Below are positions 34,525 to 42,734 of a stretch of 64,000 nucleotides of DNA, in pieces; the first letter of the stretch is position 1, and every line of letters begins with the position of its first letter. Location: NCBI GenBank assembly GCA_021372945.1, contig JAJFTK010000120.1:1-64000 (forward strand). The letters run 5' to 3'. Position numbers and translations under genes: made by a program. The notes beneath the pieces are model-generated. The model was not told the origin of the DNA. It ran no database searches and saw only the letters and a list, made by a program, of their open reading frames with translations. Source of the DNA: Planctomycetaceae bacterium (GTDB taxonomy: Bacteria > Planctomycetota > Phycisphaerae > Sedimentisphaerales > Anaerohalosphaeraceae).

Positions 34525-35445
34525 ATGGAACAATTTCTTATCATCAAGCCGGTGGCGCCGTTTCGGCTGGATCTGACCGCGTGGGTCCTGCGGAGACGAG
34601 TTGGCAACATCATCGACCAATGGAACGACGGTACTTACAGACGAGTGCTTGTGGTCGGCGGCAAACGCATCGGGATTGCTGTGCGGCAAGGCGGCACGCC
34701 GGACAAACCGTCCCTGCGTGTCAAGCTGAGCGGGAGGAATCTGGATACCGCGGCAAAGTCGGCCGTTAAACACACGGCCGAACGGATGCTTGGGACACAG
34801 ATCAATCTGGAGCCGTTTTATGCTTTTGCCGCACGCGATGAGACGCTGGGCCCGATCGTGCAAAAATACACAGGATTTAAGCCGCCTCAGTTTCAAAGCG
34901 TGTTCGAGGCTGCTGTCAACGGGATCTGCTGTCAGCAGTTGTCGCTTGATGTGGGCATCATCCTTCTGAACAGGCTTACGATGGCCTGCTCAAAGCAGGC
35001 GGATAACGGCGGCGTACGGATGTATTCCTTTCCGACGCCAAGGCAGGTAGCGGATATGGAAATGCAGGACCTGCGAAAGCTGGGGTTCAGTACGAATAAG
35101 GCCAGGGCGTTAATCAATTTGGCCGTACAGGTTATCGACGGCGGCATGCAGACGGAAGAGTTGGATGCCTTGGATGACCAGGAGGCGATCTCGAGACTTC
35201 TTGCGATGAGGGGAATTGGCCGATGGACGGCCGAGTATGTACTGCTGCGGGGGCTCGGGCGTCTGCACATCTATCCCGGCGAGGACAGCGGTTTTAGCGG
35301 CGGGCTCAAACGCTGGCTGAGCCTTGAAGGCAAGATGGATCGTGCGGTTGTCCAGCAGGTGATGTCGAGGTGGCCGCGTTACGGCGGAATGGTCTATTTT
35401 CACCTGCTGATGGAACGTTTGTACCGCGAGAAACTCATTGCATGA
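34525..35445 (+). CDS. DNA-3-methyladenine glycosylase II-type protein
   Basis: The 306-residue protein has an AlkA-like layout: an N-terminal beta domain and then the HhH-GPD core. The core shows AAVNGICCQQLSLDVGI and the hairpin LLAMRGIGRWTAEYVLLRGLGR. The catalytic Asp probably lies in HIYPGEDSG. Such enzymes remove alkylated bases in base-excision repair. The gene has its own gap of 129 bases after thiH and is not likely part of the thi operon. Confidence 0.85.
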   Translation: MEQFLIIKPVAPFRLDLTAWVLRRRVGNIIDQWNDGTYRRVLVVGGKRIGIAVRQGGTPDKPSLRVKLSGRNLDTAAKSAVKHTAERMLGTQINLEPFYAFAARDETLGPIVQKYTGFKPPQFQSVFEAAVNGICCQQLSLDVGIILLNRLTMACSKQADNGGVRMYSFPTPRQVADMEMQDLRKLGFSTNKARALINLAVQVIDGGMQTEELDALDDQEAISRLLAMRGIGRWTAEYVLLRGLGRLHIYPGEDSGFSGGLKRWLSLEGKMDRAVVQQVMSRWPRYGGMVYFHLLMERLYREKLIA

Positions 35446-35487
35446 GCGAGATATTATGATTCGATTGACATTAGGCGAAATGCTTGT

Positions 35488-35516
35488 TTGACATTGCCAA
35501 TTGCGGCAGATAGAAT
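35488..35516 (+). promoter_or_regulatory. Promoter of trxA
   Basis: TTGACA (35488-35493) and TAGAAT (35511-35516) are 17 bases apart, about 50 bases upstream of the trxA start. Confidence 0.65.
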
Positions 35517-35565
35517 GAACATAGGTAAAAAGATAAAAGAGTGCCTGATTAGGAAAGGATAACCG

Positions 35566-35889
35566 ATGGCCGGCAACGTAATCGAACTGACAGACTCGCA
35601 ATTTGATTCAACCATTGAGAAGGGCGTTGTGCTGGTGGATTTCTGGGCGCCGTGGTGCGGCCCGTGCAAGATGCTGGGACCGGTTATCGAGGAAATCGCA
35701 ACGGAATATACTGGGAAGGCAAAAATCTGCAAACTGAATACGGACGATCACCGTGACGCGGCGATCCATTATGCCATTAGCGCGATCCCAACGGTCATCC
35801 TTTTCAAAGACGGTCAGATCGCCAATAAGTGGGTAGGCCTGACGACAAAGGATGACATAACCGCTTCAATCGACGAGCTGTTGAGCTGA
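35566..35889 (+). CDS. trxA: Thioredoxin
   Basis: The 107-residue protein has the redox site WCGPC with C31 and C34, preceded by VVLVDFWAPW and followed by the cis-Pro loop AISAIPTVILF. It reduces protein disulfides and serves ribonucleotide reductase and others. AGGA precedes the ATG. It has its own promoter and terminator and so appears monocistronic. Confidence 0.96.
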   Translation: MAGNVIELTDSQFDSTIEKGVVLVDFWAPWCGPCKMLGPVIEEIATEYTGKAKICKLNTDDHRDAAIHYAISAIPTVILFKDGQIANKWVGLTTKDDITASIDELLS

Positions 35890-35923
35890 ATTCAGACAAT
35901 TTACGTTCAGCGACCACCATAAG

Positions 35924-35962
35924 ACGAATCATGCAGAGATGCACGATTCGTTTTTTTTTTTT
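35924..35962 (+). terminator. Rho-independent terminator after trxA
   Basis: ACGAATCATGCA pairs with TGCACGATTCGT (one mismatch) around GAGA and is followed by 12 T. Confidence 0.85.
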
Positions 35963-36014
35963 GCGCTGTTTTGAGGACTTGCGATGTAGAGATTGGGCTG
36001 ACAGCGGATTATAA

Positions 36015-36043
36015 TTGACGAGGGTGCCGGGTTTATGTATCCT
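36015..36043 (+). promoter_or_regulatory. Promoter of aspS
   Basis: TTGACG (36015-36020) and TATCCT (36038-36043) lie 17 bases apart, about 45 bases upstream of the aspS ATG. Confidence 0.5.
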
Positions 36044-36090
36044 AACCCCTTACCTTATAGGGTTTTTGAAACACTTTACGAGAGAAGAAT

Positions 36091-37923
36091 ATGCTGAAAA
36101 GGACACACTACTGCGGTCAGTTAGGATTATCCAATGAGGGGCAACAGGTCATTGTATCGGGGTGGGTGAATTCTTATCGCGATCATGGGAACCTGGTATT
36201 TATCGATCTGCGAGATCGGACGGGGCTGGTCCAGATCGTTTTTGACCCGGAGAAATATCCACAGGCCCACAAGGATTCGCGGACTTTGCGCTGCGAGTGG
36301 GTGATTACGGTTCAAGGCTCGGTGCGTCCGCGTGGAGCGGGGCTTGAAAATCCGAAACTGGCGACGGGCAAGATCGAAGTGCTTTGCGGCGAATTGATCA
36401 TCCTGAATATGGCCAAGACGCCGCCTTTCGAGATCGACGCGGCCAACCAGGTTGGCGAAGAGGTCCGTCTTCAGTACCGCTATATTGACCTTCGCCGCAG
36501 CGTGATGCAAGAGAAGCTGGCTGTGCGGCACCGTGTGGCGAAGATTACGCGGGATTATTTCGACGAAAACGGCTTTTGGGAGATCGAGACGCCGATGCTG
36601 GGCAAGAGCACGCCGGAAGGAGCACGCGATTTCCTGGTGCCAAGCCGTCTGGTACGCGGGGCGTTTTATGCGCTGCCGCAGTCGCCGCAGCTCTTTAAGC
36701 AGATATTAATGGTTTCCGGTACGGATCGATATTTTCAGATCGTGCGGTGCTTCCGTGACGAGGACCCGCGGGCCGACCGGCAGGCGGAGTTCACGCAGAT
36801 CGACGTGGAGATGAGCTTTGTCGATTCGGAAGACGTGATGCAGATGAACGAGGGGTTGATCCGGCGGATCTTCAAAGAGGTGATGAACGTCGATATGCCC
36901 AACCCCGTACCTCGGATGACCTACCCGCAGGCGATGGACGAATACGGCATCGACCGGCCGGACATGCGATTTGAGATGAAACTCAGGAATATTTCGGACA
37001 TTGCAGAGAAGAGCACGTTCCAGGTGTTTACATCGACGGTGCAGAAGGGCGGCGTGGTCAAGGGACTCTGTGCGCCGGGGGGCGCAAAGTACAGCCGCAG
37101 CGATATCGAGAAGACATTGACGGCGTTCGTCAGCGACCTTGGGGCCAAGGGCCTGGCGTGGATGAAGGTCGAAAAAGACGAATCCGGCAAAGTGCTGCCC
37201 AAGAGCAGCATCAGCAAGTTCTTTACCGAAGAACAGTTGAAGGAACTGATGAAGCGGTTCGATGCGCACGAGGGCGACTTGATGCTGTTCGTGGCCGACA
37301 AAGAGAACATTGCCAACAAGGCGCTTGCGCCGCTGCGGGTGAAGCTGGGCAAGGAACTTGGGCTGGTTAAGCCGGGCGATTTCAAGTTCGTGTGGGTGAC
37401 GGATTTTCCGCTGTTCGAGTGGAACGAGGACGAGAAGCGGTATGACTCGCTGCATCATCCATTTACGTCTCCCGTTGAAGAGGATTTATGGAAGCTGGAG
37501 AGCGATCCGGCCCACATCCGTTCGCAGGCGTATGACCTGGTGGTCAACGGTTCGGAGATCGGCGGCGGCTCGGTGCGTATCCATAACCCGACGGTGCAGG
37601 CCAAGGTCTTTGATCTGCTGAATATCTCGCGGCAGCAGGCGCAGTCGCGGTTTGGGTTCTTCCTGAAGGCGCTGGAATACGGGGCGCCGCCGCACGGCGG
37701 AATCGCGTTCGGACTGGATCGGCTGACCATGCTGCTGACGGGCACCGAGAACATCCGCGATGTGATCGCGTTCCCGAAGACCCAGCGCGGGCAATGCCTG
37801 ATGACCGAGGCGCCTTCGGACGTGGACCAGTCTCAACTGGATGAACTGAACCTGCGCGTGCAGAAACATCTGCACCAGTTGGAACAAGAAGAACTTGAAC
37901 CGGGTGTAGGGCCCAAACAGTAA
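36091..37923 (+). CDS. aspS: Aspartyl-tRNA synthetase
   Basis: AspS charges tRNA-Asp. The 610-residue protein has the N-terminal anticodon-binding OB domain (VSGWVNSYRDHGNLVFIDLRD). The class II core follows, with motif 2 (CFRDEDPRADRQAEFTQID) and motif 3 (GIAFGLDRLTMLL). The bacterial GAD insert lies at about residues 290-415. Whether the enzyme is strict for tRNA-Asp or also charges tRNA-Asn was not judged. Length is normal for the bacterial type. GAGAG is present at the start, and a promoter lies upstream. Confidence 0.96.
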   Translation: MLKRTHYCGQLGLSNEGQQVIVSGWVNSYRDHGNLVFIDLRDRTGLVQIVFDPEKYPQAHKDSRTLRCEWVITVQGSVRPRGAGLENPKLATGKIEVLCGELIILNMAKTPPFEIDAANQVGEEVRLQYRYIDLRRSVMQEKLAVRHRVAKITRDYFDENGFWEIETPMLGKSTPEGARDFLVPSRLVRGAFYALPQSPQLFKQILMVSGTDRYFQIVRCFRDEDPRADRQAEFTQIDVEMSFVDSEDVMQMNEGLIRRIFKEVMNVDMPNPVPRMTYPQAMDEYGIDRPDMRFEMKLRNISDIAEKSTFQVFTSTVQKGGVVKGLCAPGGAKYSRSDIEKTLTAFVSDLGAKGLAWMKVEKDESGKVLPKSSISKFFTEEQLKELMKRFDAHEGDLMLFVADKENIANKALAPLRVKLGKELGLVKPGDFKFVWVTDFPLFEWNEDEKRYDSLHHPFTSPVEEDLWKLESDPAHIRSQAYDLVVNGSEIGGGSVRIHNPTVQAKVFDLLNISRQQAQSRFGFFLKALEYGAPPHGGIAFGLDRLTMLLTGTENIRDVIAFPKTQRGQCLMTEAPSDVDQSQLDELNLRVQKHLHQLEQEELEPGVGPKQ

Positions 37924-37938
37924 ATTTCAGAGAAGATG

Positions 37939-38017
37939 CACGGGCAAGATGCCCGTGTTACGAATAAACACGGGCGAGACGCCCATGGCACGAATAAGCA
38001 CGGGCAAGATGCCCGTG
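37939..38017. repeat. Palindromic repeat array, 3 copies, 30-bp period
   Basis: Three 19-base palindromes (CACGGGC-NNNNN-GCCCGTG) start at 37939, 37969 and 37999. Each is separated from the next by 11 bases (TTACGAATAAA type), so the period is exactly 30. The second copy ends GCCCATG, breaking part of the stem. The array lies between aspS and the histidine kinase and can be read through in frame as HGQDARVTNK repeats. Confidence 0.85.
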
Positions 38018-38040
38018 ATACCGATTCGATCGGAGCGGTC

Positions 38041-39696
38041 ATGCTTCAGTACGTGAAGCGCAGCTATCTATGGCTGAAAGAGAGCATCCTGCGAAAGCCT
38101 CTTTCACTGGCGGAGAAGTGCCGTCTTCAATTCGGCGGGGCGGTGCTGTTCAGTTTGCTCCTGGCGCTGCTGATCCCGTATTTCTGGATGAATAAGCTGA
38201 CGGAGAAAAGCTCTCTGGATGCGGGACGGGCGATCAGCCAGGCGGTGTACGAGCGGCATTTTCAACTCAAGCCGGAGGATAAGGCGCTTCCGCGACTCAG
38301 CGAAACGGGCGTCATTCTTCTGGAGGAGGATCGCATCGTCCAATGGATCCGCCTGGACGGTTCGGGCAAGGACATGCCCGCGGGATTTGACCACATGCAC
38401 CGTCAGCAGATCGCCCGGCTGAGGCAGGATCCGCTTACGAGCGACTCGGCGTGGATCCACCGCCAGGAAGGGGAGATGAAGAATCACTACCTGCGTCTGG
38501 TCCGAGCCGATGAGAACTGCATGCGGTGCCACGCCTCGCAGGGCACGGCCGCGGCGTTCAATAAAAACCAGGAGATCGGACTGATCCTGACATCGACGCC
38601 GGCGCGCGGCCTGGCATGGACGCTGTTCATGAACCGGCTGTGGATCGTGGTGGCGGGCTTGTTGGCGGCGACGGGGGCCATGGTGGCGTTCTATACGATT
38701 ATTCAACGGGTGATCCTGCGGCCCATCCGGCAGCTCAGGGCGCTGGTCAACAACATCGCCGAAGGTAATTTCGAGATCCGCAGTTCGATCAAGACAGGCG
38801 ATGAATACGAGCGGCTGTCGGAGGCATTCAATCACATGCTGGATAACCTGATGGAGGCGCAGCACAAGCTGGAACGCGCCAATCAGCAGCTTGACGCCAA
38901 GATCTCGCAGCTCAGCGAAAAGAATATTGAGTTGTTCAAGGCCAATAAGCTCAAGAGCGAGTTCCTGGCCAACATGTCGCATGAATTCCGCACGCCGCTC
39001 AACGCGATCCTGGGGTTTGCTGAATTGTTGCGGGAAAAGCCCGCCGCCGACCCCGAGAAATCGAAGCGCTGGGCGGAGAATATCATTTCAAGCGGGCGGG
39101 CGCTTCTGACTATGATCAACGATCTGCTGGACCTGGCCAAGGCGGAGGCGGGCAAGATCGAGGTGCGGATCGAAAAGACCAGCATCCCGCAACTGCTGGA
39201 GGGACTGACGGCATTTTTCTCGCCGCTTTCGGAGCAGAAGATGCTGAAGATCCGGCTGGACATCGATGAGAGCCTTCCGCTGGTGCAGACGGATGCGCAG
39301 AAGGTACAGCAAATTCTTTACAACCTGCTGAGCAACGCGATCAAGTTCACGCCGGAGCGAGGAAAGATCGTGATCAAGGCGGAACTGGCCGATCCGAACG
39401 TGCGGCTGTCGATCATCGACAGCGGCCCGGGCATCTCGCCGGAACACCAGGACAAGATCTTCGAAAAATTCCGGCAACTGGACGGCAGCATTACCCGCAA
39501 GGGCGAAGGGACGGGGCTGGGGCTGGCCATCTGCAAGCAGCTCAGCGACCTGATCGCGGCGACGATCAGCCTGCACAGCGTCAAGGGCGAAGGCTCGACA
39601 TTCATGCTGGACCTGCCGATCAATTTGAAACTGCCGCAAAGTGAAACAGCTAACGCGGCTGTGTCACCGGCGGCGGAAGTCGCCGCGCCGGCGTAA
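38041..39696 (+). CDS. Sensor histidine kinase with CXXCH sensor domain
   Basis: The 551-residue kinase has an N-terminal membrane segment (about residues 35-55). A periplasmic domain with the c-type heme motif CMRCH (C160, C163, H164) follows, in the manner of DUF3365/Tll0287-like sensors. Next are a second membrane segment (about 195-220), HAMP, a coiled linker, HisKA with H314 in MSHEFRTPLNAIL, and HATPase (QILYNLLSNAIKF, DSGPGISPEHQDKIF, GTGLGLAICKQL). It probably senses redox state or a small ligand through heme. No response regulator is adjacent. The start at 38041 excludes 35 residues encoded by the palindromic repeat. Confidence 0.87.
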   Translation: MLQYVKRSYLWLKESILRKPLSLAEKCRLQFGGAVLFSLLLALLIPYFWMNKLTEKSSLDAGRAISQAVYERHFQLKPEDKALPRLSETGVILLEEDRIVQWIRLDGSGKDMPAGFDHMHRQQIARLRQDPLTSDSAWIHRQEGEMKNHYLRLVRADENCMRCHASQGTAAAFNKNQEIGLILTSTPARGLAWTLFMNRLWIVVAGLLAATGAMVAFYTIIQRVILRPIRQLRALVNNIAEGNFEIRSSIKTGDEYERLSEAFNHMLDNLMEAQHKLERANQQLDAKISQLSEKNIELFKANKLKSEFLANMSHEFRTPLNAILGFAELLREKPAADPEKSKRWAENIISSGRALLTMINDLLDLAKAEAGKIEVRIEKTSIPQLLEGLTAFFSPLSEQKMLKIRLDIDESLPLVQTDAQKVQQILYNLLSNAIKFTPERGKIVIKAELADPNVRLSIIDSGPGISPEHQDKIFEKFRQLDGSITRKGEGTGLGLAICKQLSDLIAATISLHSVKGEGSTFMLDLPINLKLPQSETANAAVSPAAEVAAPA

Positions 39697-39709
39697 CCAA
39701 CACGCTGGT

Positions 39710-40864
39710 TTATGTCACCTCGATATCGGATTCGTTCTTCATGGCATCCTGGAAGCTCTTGAGGTCGTTGGCCCATTTTTGCGCTTCCAGCAGATCGATC
39801 TGACCGTGTTTGACCAGGATGGACAGGTGACGTTCCATCGTGATCATGCGTTCATCAGGCTGATTCTTGGTCTTGACCTGCATCTGCGAATACATCTGCT
39901 CGATCTTGCCCTTGCGGATAAGATTGGCGATGGCGTAGTTGCTGTTGAGGATCTCCATGGCGACCACGCGGCCGCTGCCGTCCTTTCGCGGGATCAGTTT
40001 CTGCGAGATGATGTAGCGCAGGCCCAGCGAGAGCTGGTTGCGGATCTCATCCTGCTTCTGGTAAGGGAAAAAGTCCAGGATGCGGGTGATGGAACCGACG
40101 ACATCGCGGGTGTGCAGCGTCGAAAAGACCAGGTGGCCGGTCTCGGCGGCGGTCAGGGTGAGCGAAACCGTTTCGGCGTCGCGCATTTCGCCGACGAAGA
40201 TGATGTCGGGGTCCTCGCGCATCATTGAGCGAAGGCCGTGCGTGAAGGTATCGACGTCGCGTCCCAGTTCGCGCTGCGAGATCATCGAATTCTTCTGAGT
40301 AAAGATGTATTCGATGGGGTCCTCGAGCGTGATGATGCGGCAGGCCCGGTTCTCGGCGATGCGGTCGATGAGCGAGGCAATGGTGGTGCTTTTTCCTGCG
40401 CCGGTGATGCCGGTAAACAGGACCATGCCGTGCTTGCGGCGAATGATATCCTGCCAGGCCATGTTGGGAAAGCCGATCTTCTCGGGGGCGGGGATATCCA
40501 TGCCCAGGGCGCGCACGGCAGTGGAAAGGCCATCGTTGTCCTTGAAGGCATTGATGCGGAACTGAAGGGTTCCGAACTTGTAGGAGCAATCGACCGCAAA
40601 ATCGCGCTGAAGGGCCTCGATATTTTTTGGGCCCAGCAGCGGATAGACCAGGCCTTCGGCAATCTGTTCGGTGACGACGCCGCCCTTGAGACGGACCAGT
40701 TCGCCGTCGATGCGATAAGCGGGTTGGGTGCCGCATTTAATGTGAAGGTCGGAGACACGCATCGCGCCCATTTTTTCGAAATAAGCCAGCATGTCGGTGA
40801 TGCTGAGGAAAGCGCCTTCTCCGGCGGGATAGACCTTGGCATCGGGCGGGTATTTTGTTTCCAT
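39710..40864 (-). CDS. pilT: PilT-type pilus retraction ATPase
   Basis: The 384-residue secretion ATPase shows the Walker A GITGAGKSTT, the Asp box FVGEMRDAETVSLTLTAAETGH, and the N-terminal PAS-like domain with DLHIKCGTQPAYRIDGEL. PilT/PilU ATPases depolymerise type IV pili to give twitching or DNA uptake. The symbol is by family, and PilU is not excluded. AGGAAGAG precedes the ATG. No other pilus gene is near; the GspF-family protein at 10278 is the only other candidate in the window. Confidence 0.9.
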   Translation of the reverse strand: METKYPPDAKVYPAGEGAFLSITDMLAYFEKMGAMRVSDLHIKCGTQPAYRIDGELVRLKGGVVTEQIAEGLVYPLLGPKNIEALQRDFAVDCSYKFGTLQFRINAFKDNDGLSTAVRALGMDIPAPEKIGFPNMAWQDIIRRKHGMVLFTGITGAGKSTTIASLIDRIAENRACRIITLEDPIEYIFTQKNSMISQRELGRDVDTFTHGLRSMMREDPDIIFVGEMRDAETVSLTLTAAETGHLVFSTLHTRDVVGSITRILDFFPYQKQDEIRNQLSLGLRYIISQKLIPRKDGSGRVVAMEILNSNYAIANLIRKGKIEQMYSQMQVKTKNQPDERMITMERHLSILVKHGQIDLLEAQKWANDLKSFQDAMKNESDIEVT

Positions 40865-40874
40865 AAACTCTTCC

Positions 40875-40890
40875 TGAATAATGAATAATG
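40875..40890. repeat. AATGAATAATG repeat upstream of pilT
   Basis: TGAATAATGAATAATG lies in the pilT 5' leader. It is the same short family as at 32362-32393. Confidence 0.5.
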
Positions 40891-40956
40891 CGGCGATTGT
40901 ACCCCAATTTGGACCAAAATTAAAGCGGCTTTTAAAAAACAGGACGAACCCGCCGA

Positions 40957-41712
40957 TTAGAGCAGGGCCATCACGTGCTCGGCGAAGGTCGTCAGGTCGG
41001 TTTCCAGGCGGAGGTCAACATAAGAATCGAGATATGTGGGGCCAAGATTGACGATGCAAAGGGTGCCGCCGGAACGTTTGGCCATAACCGCAAGACTGGA
41101 CGCCGGCTGGACCTCCAGGCTGCTGCCCATCGTGATGAAGAAATCACAGCTTTCCGCAAGCTGCTGCGACTCGAATATGATATCAGGCGGTATAGGGTCG
41201 CCAAAAAAGACGATATCCGGGCGGATGAGGCCGCCGCAACCATCGCATACAGGCACTTCAATTGTTCGAATTTGCTCATCGACGAAGCCGCGGCGAAACT
41301 CCTTTTCGCAGCGTGTGCAGTGGAAACGATCGACCGTCCCATGGAATTCAATTACATTTGTTGACCCCGCTTTGCGATGAAGGCCGTCGATATTCTGCGT
41401 AATGACTGCCTTGAGCAGGCCGGCGGATTCGAGCCTGCTGAGCATGAGGTGGGCGGGATTGGGCCGTCGGTCCGAGAGCGGGTGGATGTATTCAACAGCG
41501 AGCCTGTAATATTCGGCAGGGGATTGGTGGAAGAAATCGAGCTCGAAGGTTCGAGCAGAGATCTTGGAATACAGACCGCTCGGGCCGCGAAAATCCGGGA
41601 TGCCGGAGGCCGTGGAGATGCCGGCCCCCGTGAGCACGACGGAGTTTGAGGATGCTCTTAATCTTTCAACGAAAACCTGGGCGCAGGTCTTTGCATCGGT
41701 CATTTTCTGCAT
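40957..41712 (-). CDS. cobB: Sir2-family NAD-dependent protein deacylase
   Basis: The 251-residue protein has the sirtuin signatures GAGISTASGIPDFRGPSGLY, TQNIDGLHRKAGS (catalytic His in GLH), and the zinc cysteines in CTRCEKEF and CDGCGG. It removes acetyl or other acyl groups from lysines using NAD. The N-terminal 15 residues are variable. A second ATG three codons on is possible. It is divergent from kdsB. Confidence 0.93.
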   Translation of the reverse strand: MQKMTDAKTCAQVFVERLRASSNSVVLTGAGISTASGIPDFRGPSGLYSKISARTFELDFFHQSPAEYYRLAVEYIHPLSDRRPNPAHLMLSRLESAGLLKAVITQNIDGLHRKAGSTNVIEFHGTVDRFHCTRCEKEFRRGFVDEQIRTIEVPVCDGCGGLIRPDIVFFGDPIPPDIIFESQQLAESCDFFITMGSSLEVQPASSLAVMAKRSGGTLCIVNLGPTYLDSYVDLRLETDLTTFAEHVMALL

Positions 41713-41762
41713 TTGTTCACATTAAGAAGGGCAGGAGATTTTGTAAAGCTCAAAATGGGTTG

Positions 41763-41791
41763 TTGACATGACCGGCGGTTGGGACTAGGAT
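41763..41791 (+). promoter_or_regulatory. Promoter of kdsB
   Basis: TTGACA (41763-41768) and TAGGAT (41786-41791) are 17 bases apart, about 70 bases upstream of the kdsB start. Confidence 0.6.
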
Positions 41792-41863
41792 AATCGGGCA
41801 GTGGTTTTTCAACTTTGGGTGAATAATGGAACGAGATAAAATCGCTGCAAAAGGAACGGAATC

Positions 41864-42598
41864 GTGAAAGTGATCGTTGTGATCCCCGCGCGGTACGGAT
41901 CAAGCCGCATGGCGGGGAAGGTTCTCGCCAAAGGGACTGGAAAATATCTCGTTCAGCATACCTACGAGCGGGCCCTAACGGCCCGGGGGGTTCACCAAGT
42001 CCTTATCGCCACCGATGATTCGCGGGTTTTGGAGGCCTGCAAGGAGTTTGGTGCGCCTTGCGTCATGACCTCGGCCGCCCATCAGAGCGGAACGGACCGG
42101 ATTGCGGAAGCGGCAGCCGAACTGGATGTAGATATCATCGTAAACTTGCAGGCGGATGAGCCGGAGATCGATGCGGCGTGTATCGAGCTTGTGGCGGGGT
42201 TGTTGATCCAGCACCCTGAGGCGGATATGGGGACGCTGCTGGCGCCATTCGAGCGTCCGGAAGACGTTTTGAACCCCAATATCGTCAAGTGCGTGACCGC
42301 GCAGAACGGCAAGGCGTTGTATTTTTCGCGCTCTGTGATCCCTTGTGACCGTACTTCCGGCGGGGCAGGACCGGTGGGCTCCTACAAACGTCATTTGGGG
42401 ATATATGCTTATCGGAAAGACTTCCTGATGAAGTTCAGTTCGCTCAAGCCCAGCCCGCTGGAGCTGGAGGAAAAGCTTGAGCAATTGCGTGCCCTGGAAA
42501 ACGGGTACGCGATATGGACGGCGATGGTGAAAAAGGCATGGGACGGCGTTGACACGGAAGAGCAGTATAAGGCTTTCGTGAAACGCTGCCTGAAATAG
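41864..42598 (+). CDS. kdsB: 3-deoxy-manno-octulosonate cytidylyltransferase
   Basis: KdsB activates Kdo to CMP-Kdo with CTP for lipopolysaccharide. The 244-residue protein shows VIPARYGSSRMAGKVLA, ATDDSRVLEACKEFG, the QSGTDRIAEAA block and NLQADEPEID. It is direct evidence for a Kdo-containing outer membrane, and its neighbour pyrG supplies CTP. Length and motifs are normal. Confidence 0.93.
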   Translation: MKVIVVIPARYGSSRMAGKVLAKGTGKYLVQHTYERALTARGVHQVLIATDDSRVLEACKEFGAPCVMTSAAHQSGTDRIAEAAAELDVDIIVNLQADEPEIDAACIELVAGLLIQHPEADMGTLLAPFERPEDVLNPNIVKCVTAQNGKALYFSRSVIPCDRTSGGAGPVGSYKRHLGIYAYRKDFLMKFSSLKPSPLELEEKLEQLRALENGYAIWTAMVKKAWDGVDTEEQYKAFVKRCLK

Positions 42599-42609
42599 AG
42601 GATTTTGGA

Positions 42610-42717
42610 CACGGGCAAGATGCCCGTGATACGAACAAACACGGGCAAGATGCCCGTGATACAACAAACACGGGCGGGACGTCCGTTATACGAATAGACA
42701 TGGGCGAGACGCCTGTG
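42610..42717. repeat. Palindromic repeat array, 4 copies, about 30-bp period
   Basis: Copies start at 42610, 42640, 42669 and 42699 (steps of 30, 29, 30). The first two are identical (CACGGGCAAGATGCCCGTG). The third (GTCCGTT arm) and fourth (CATGGGC/GCCTGTG, with wobble pairs) are diverged. Spacers are ATACGAACAAA-like. The array fills the whole gap between kdsB and pyrG. Confidence 0.87.
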
Positions 42718-42734
42718 CCACGAGGATAGCAAAG

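Noticed and set aside
37936..38040. N-terminal extension of the histidine kinase with HGQDARVTNK repeats
   Set aside because: The in-frame reading comes from the palindromic repeat array, whose 30-base period keeps the frame. The kinase proper starts at 38041 with a normal N-terminus.
37939..42717. CRISPR-like arrays (19-base repeats, 11-base spacers)
   Set aside because: Repeats are palindromic and too short, the spacers are near identical to one another, there are only 3 or 4 units per site and no cas genes. A dispersed palindromic repeat explains them better.
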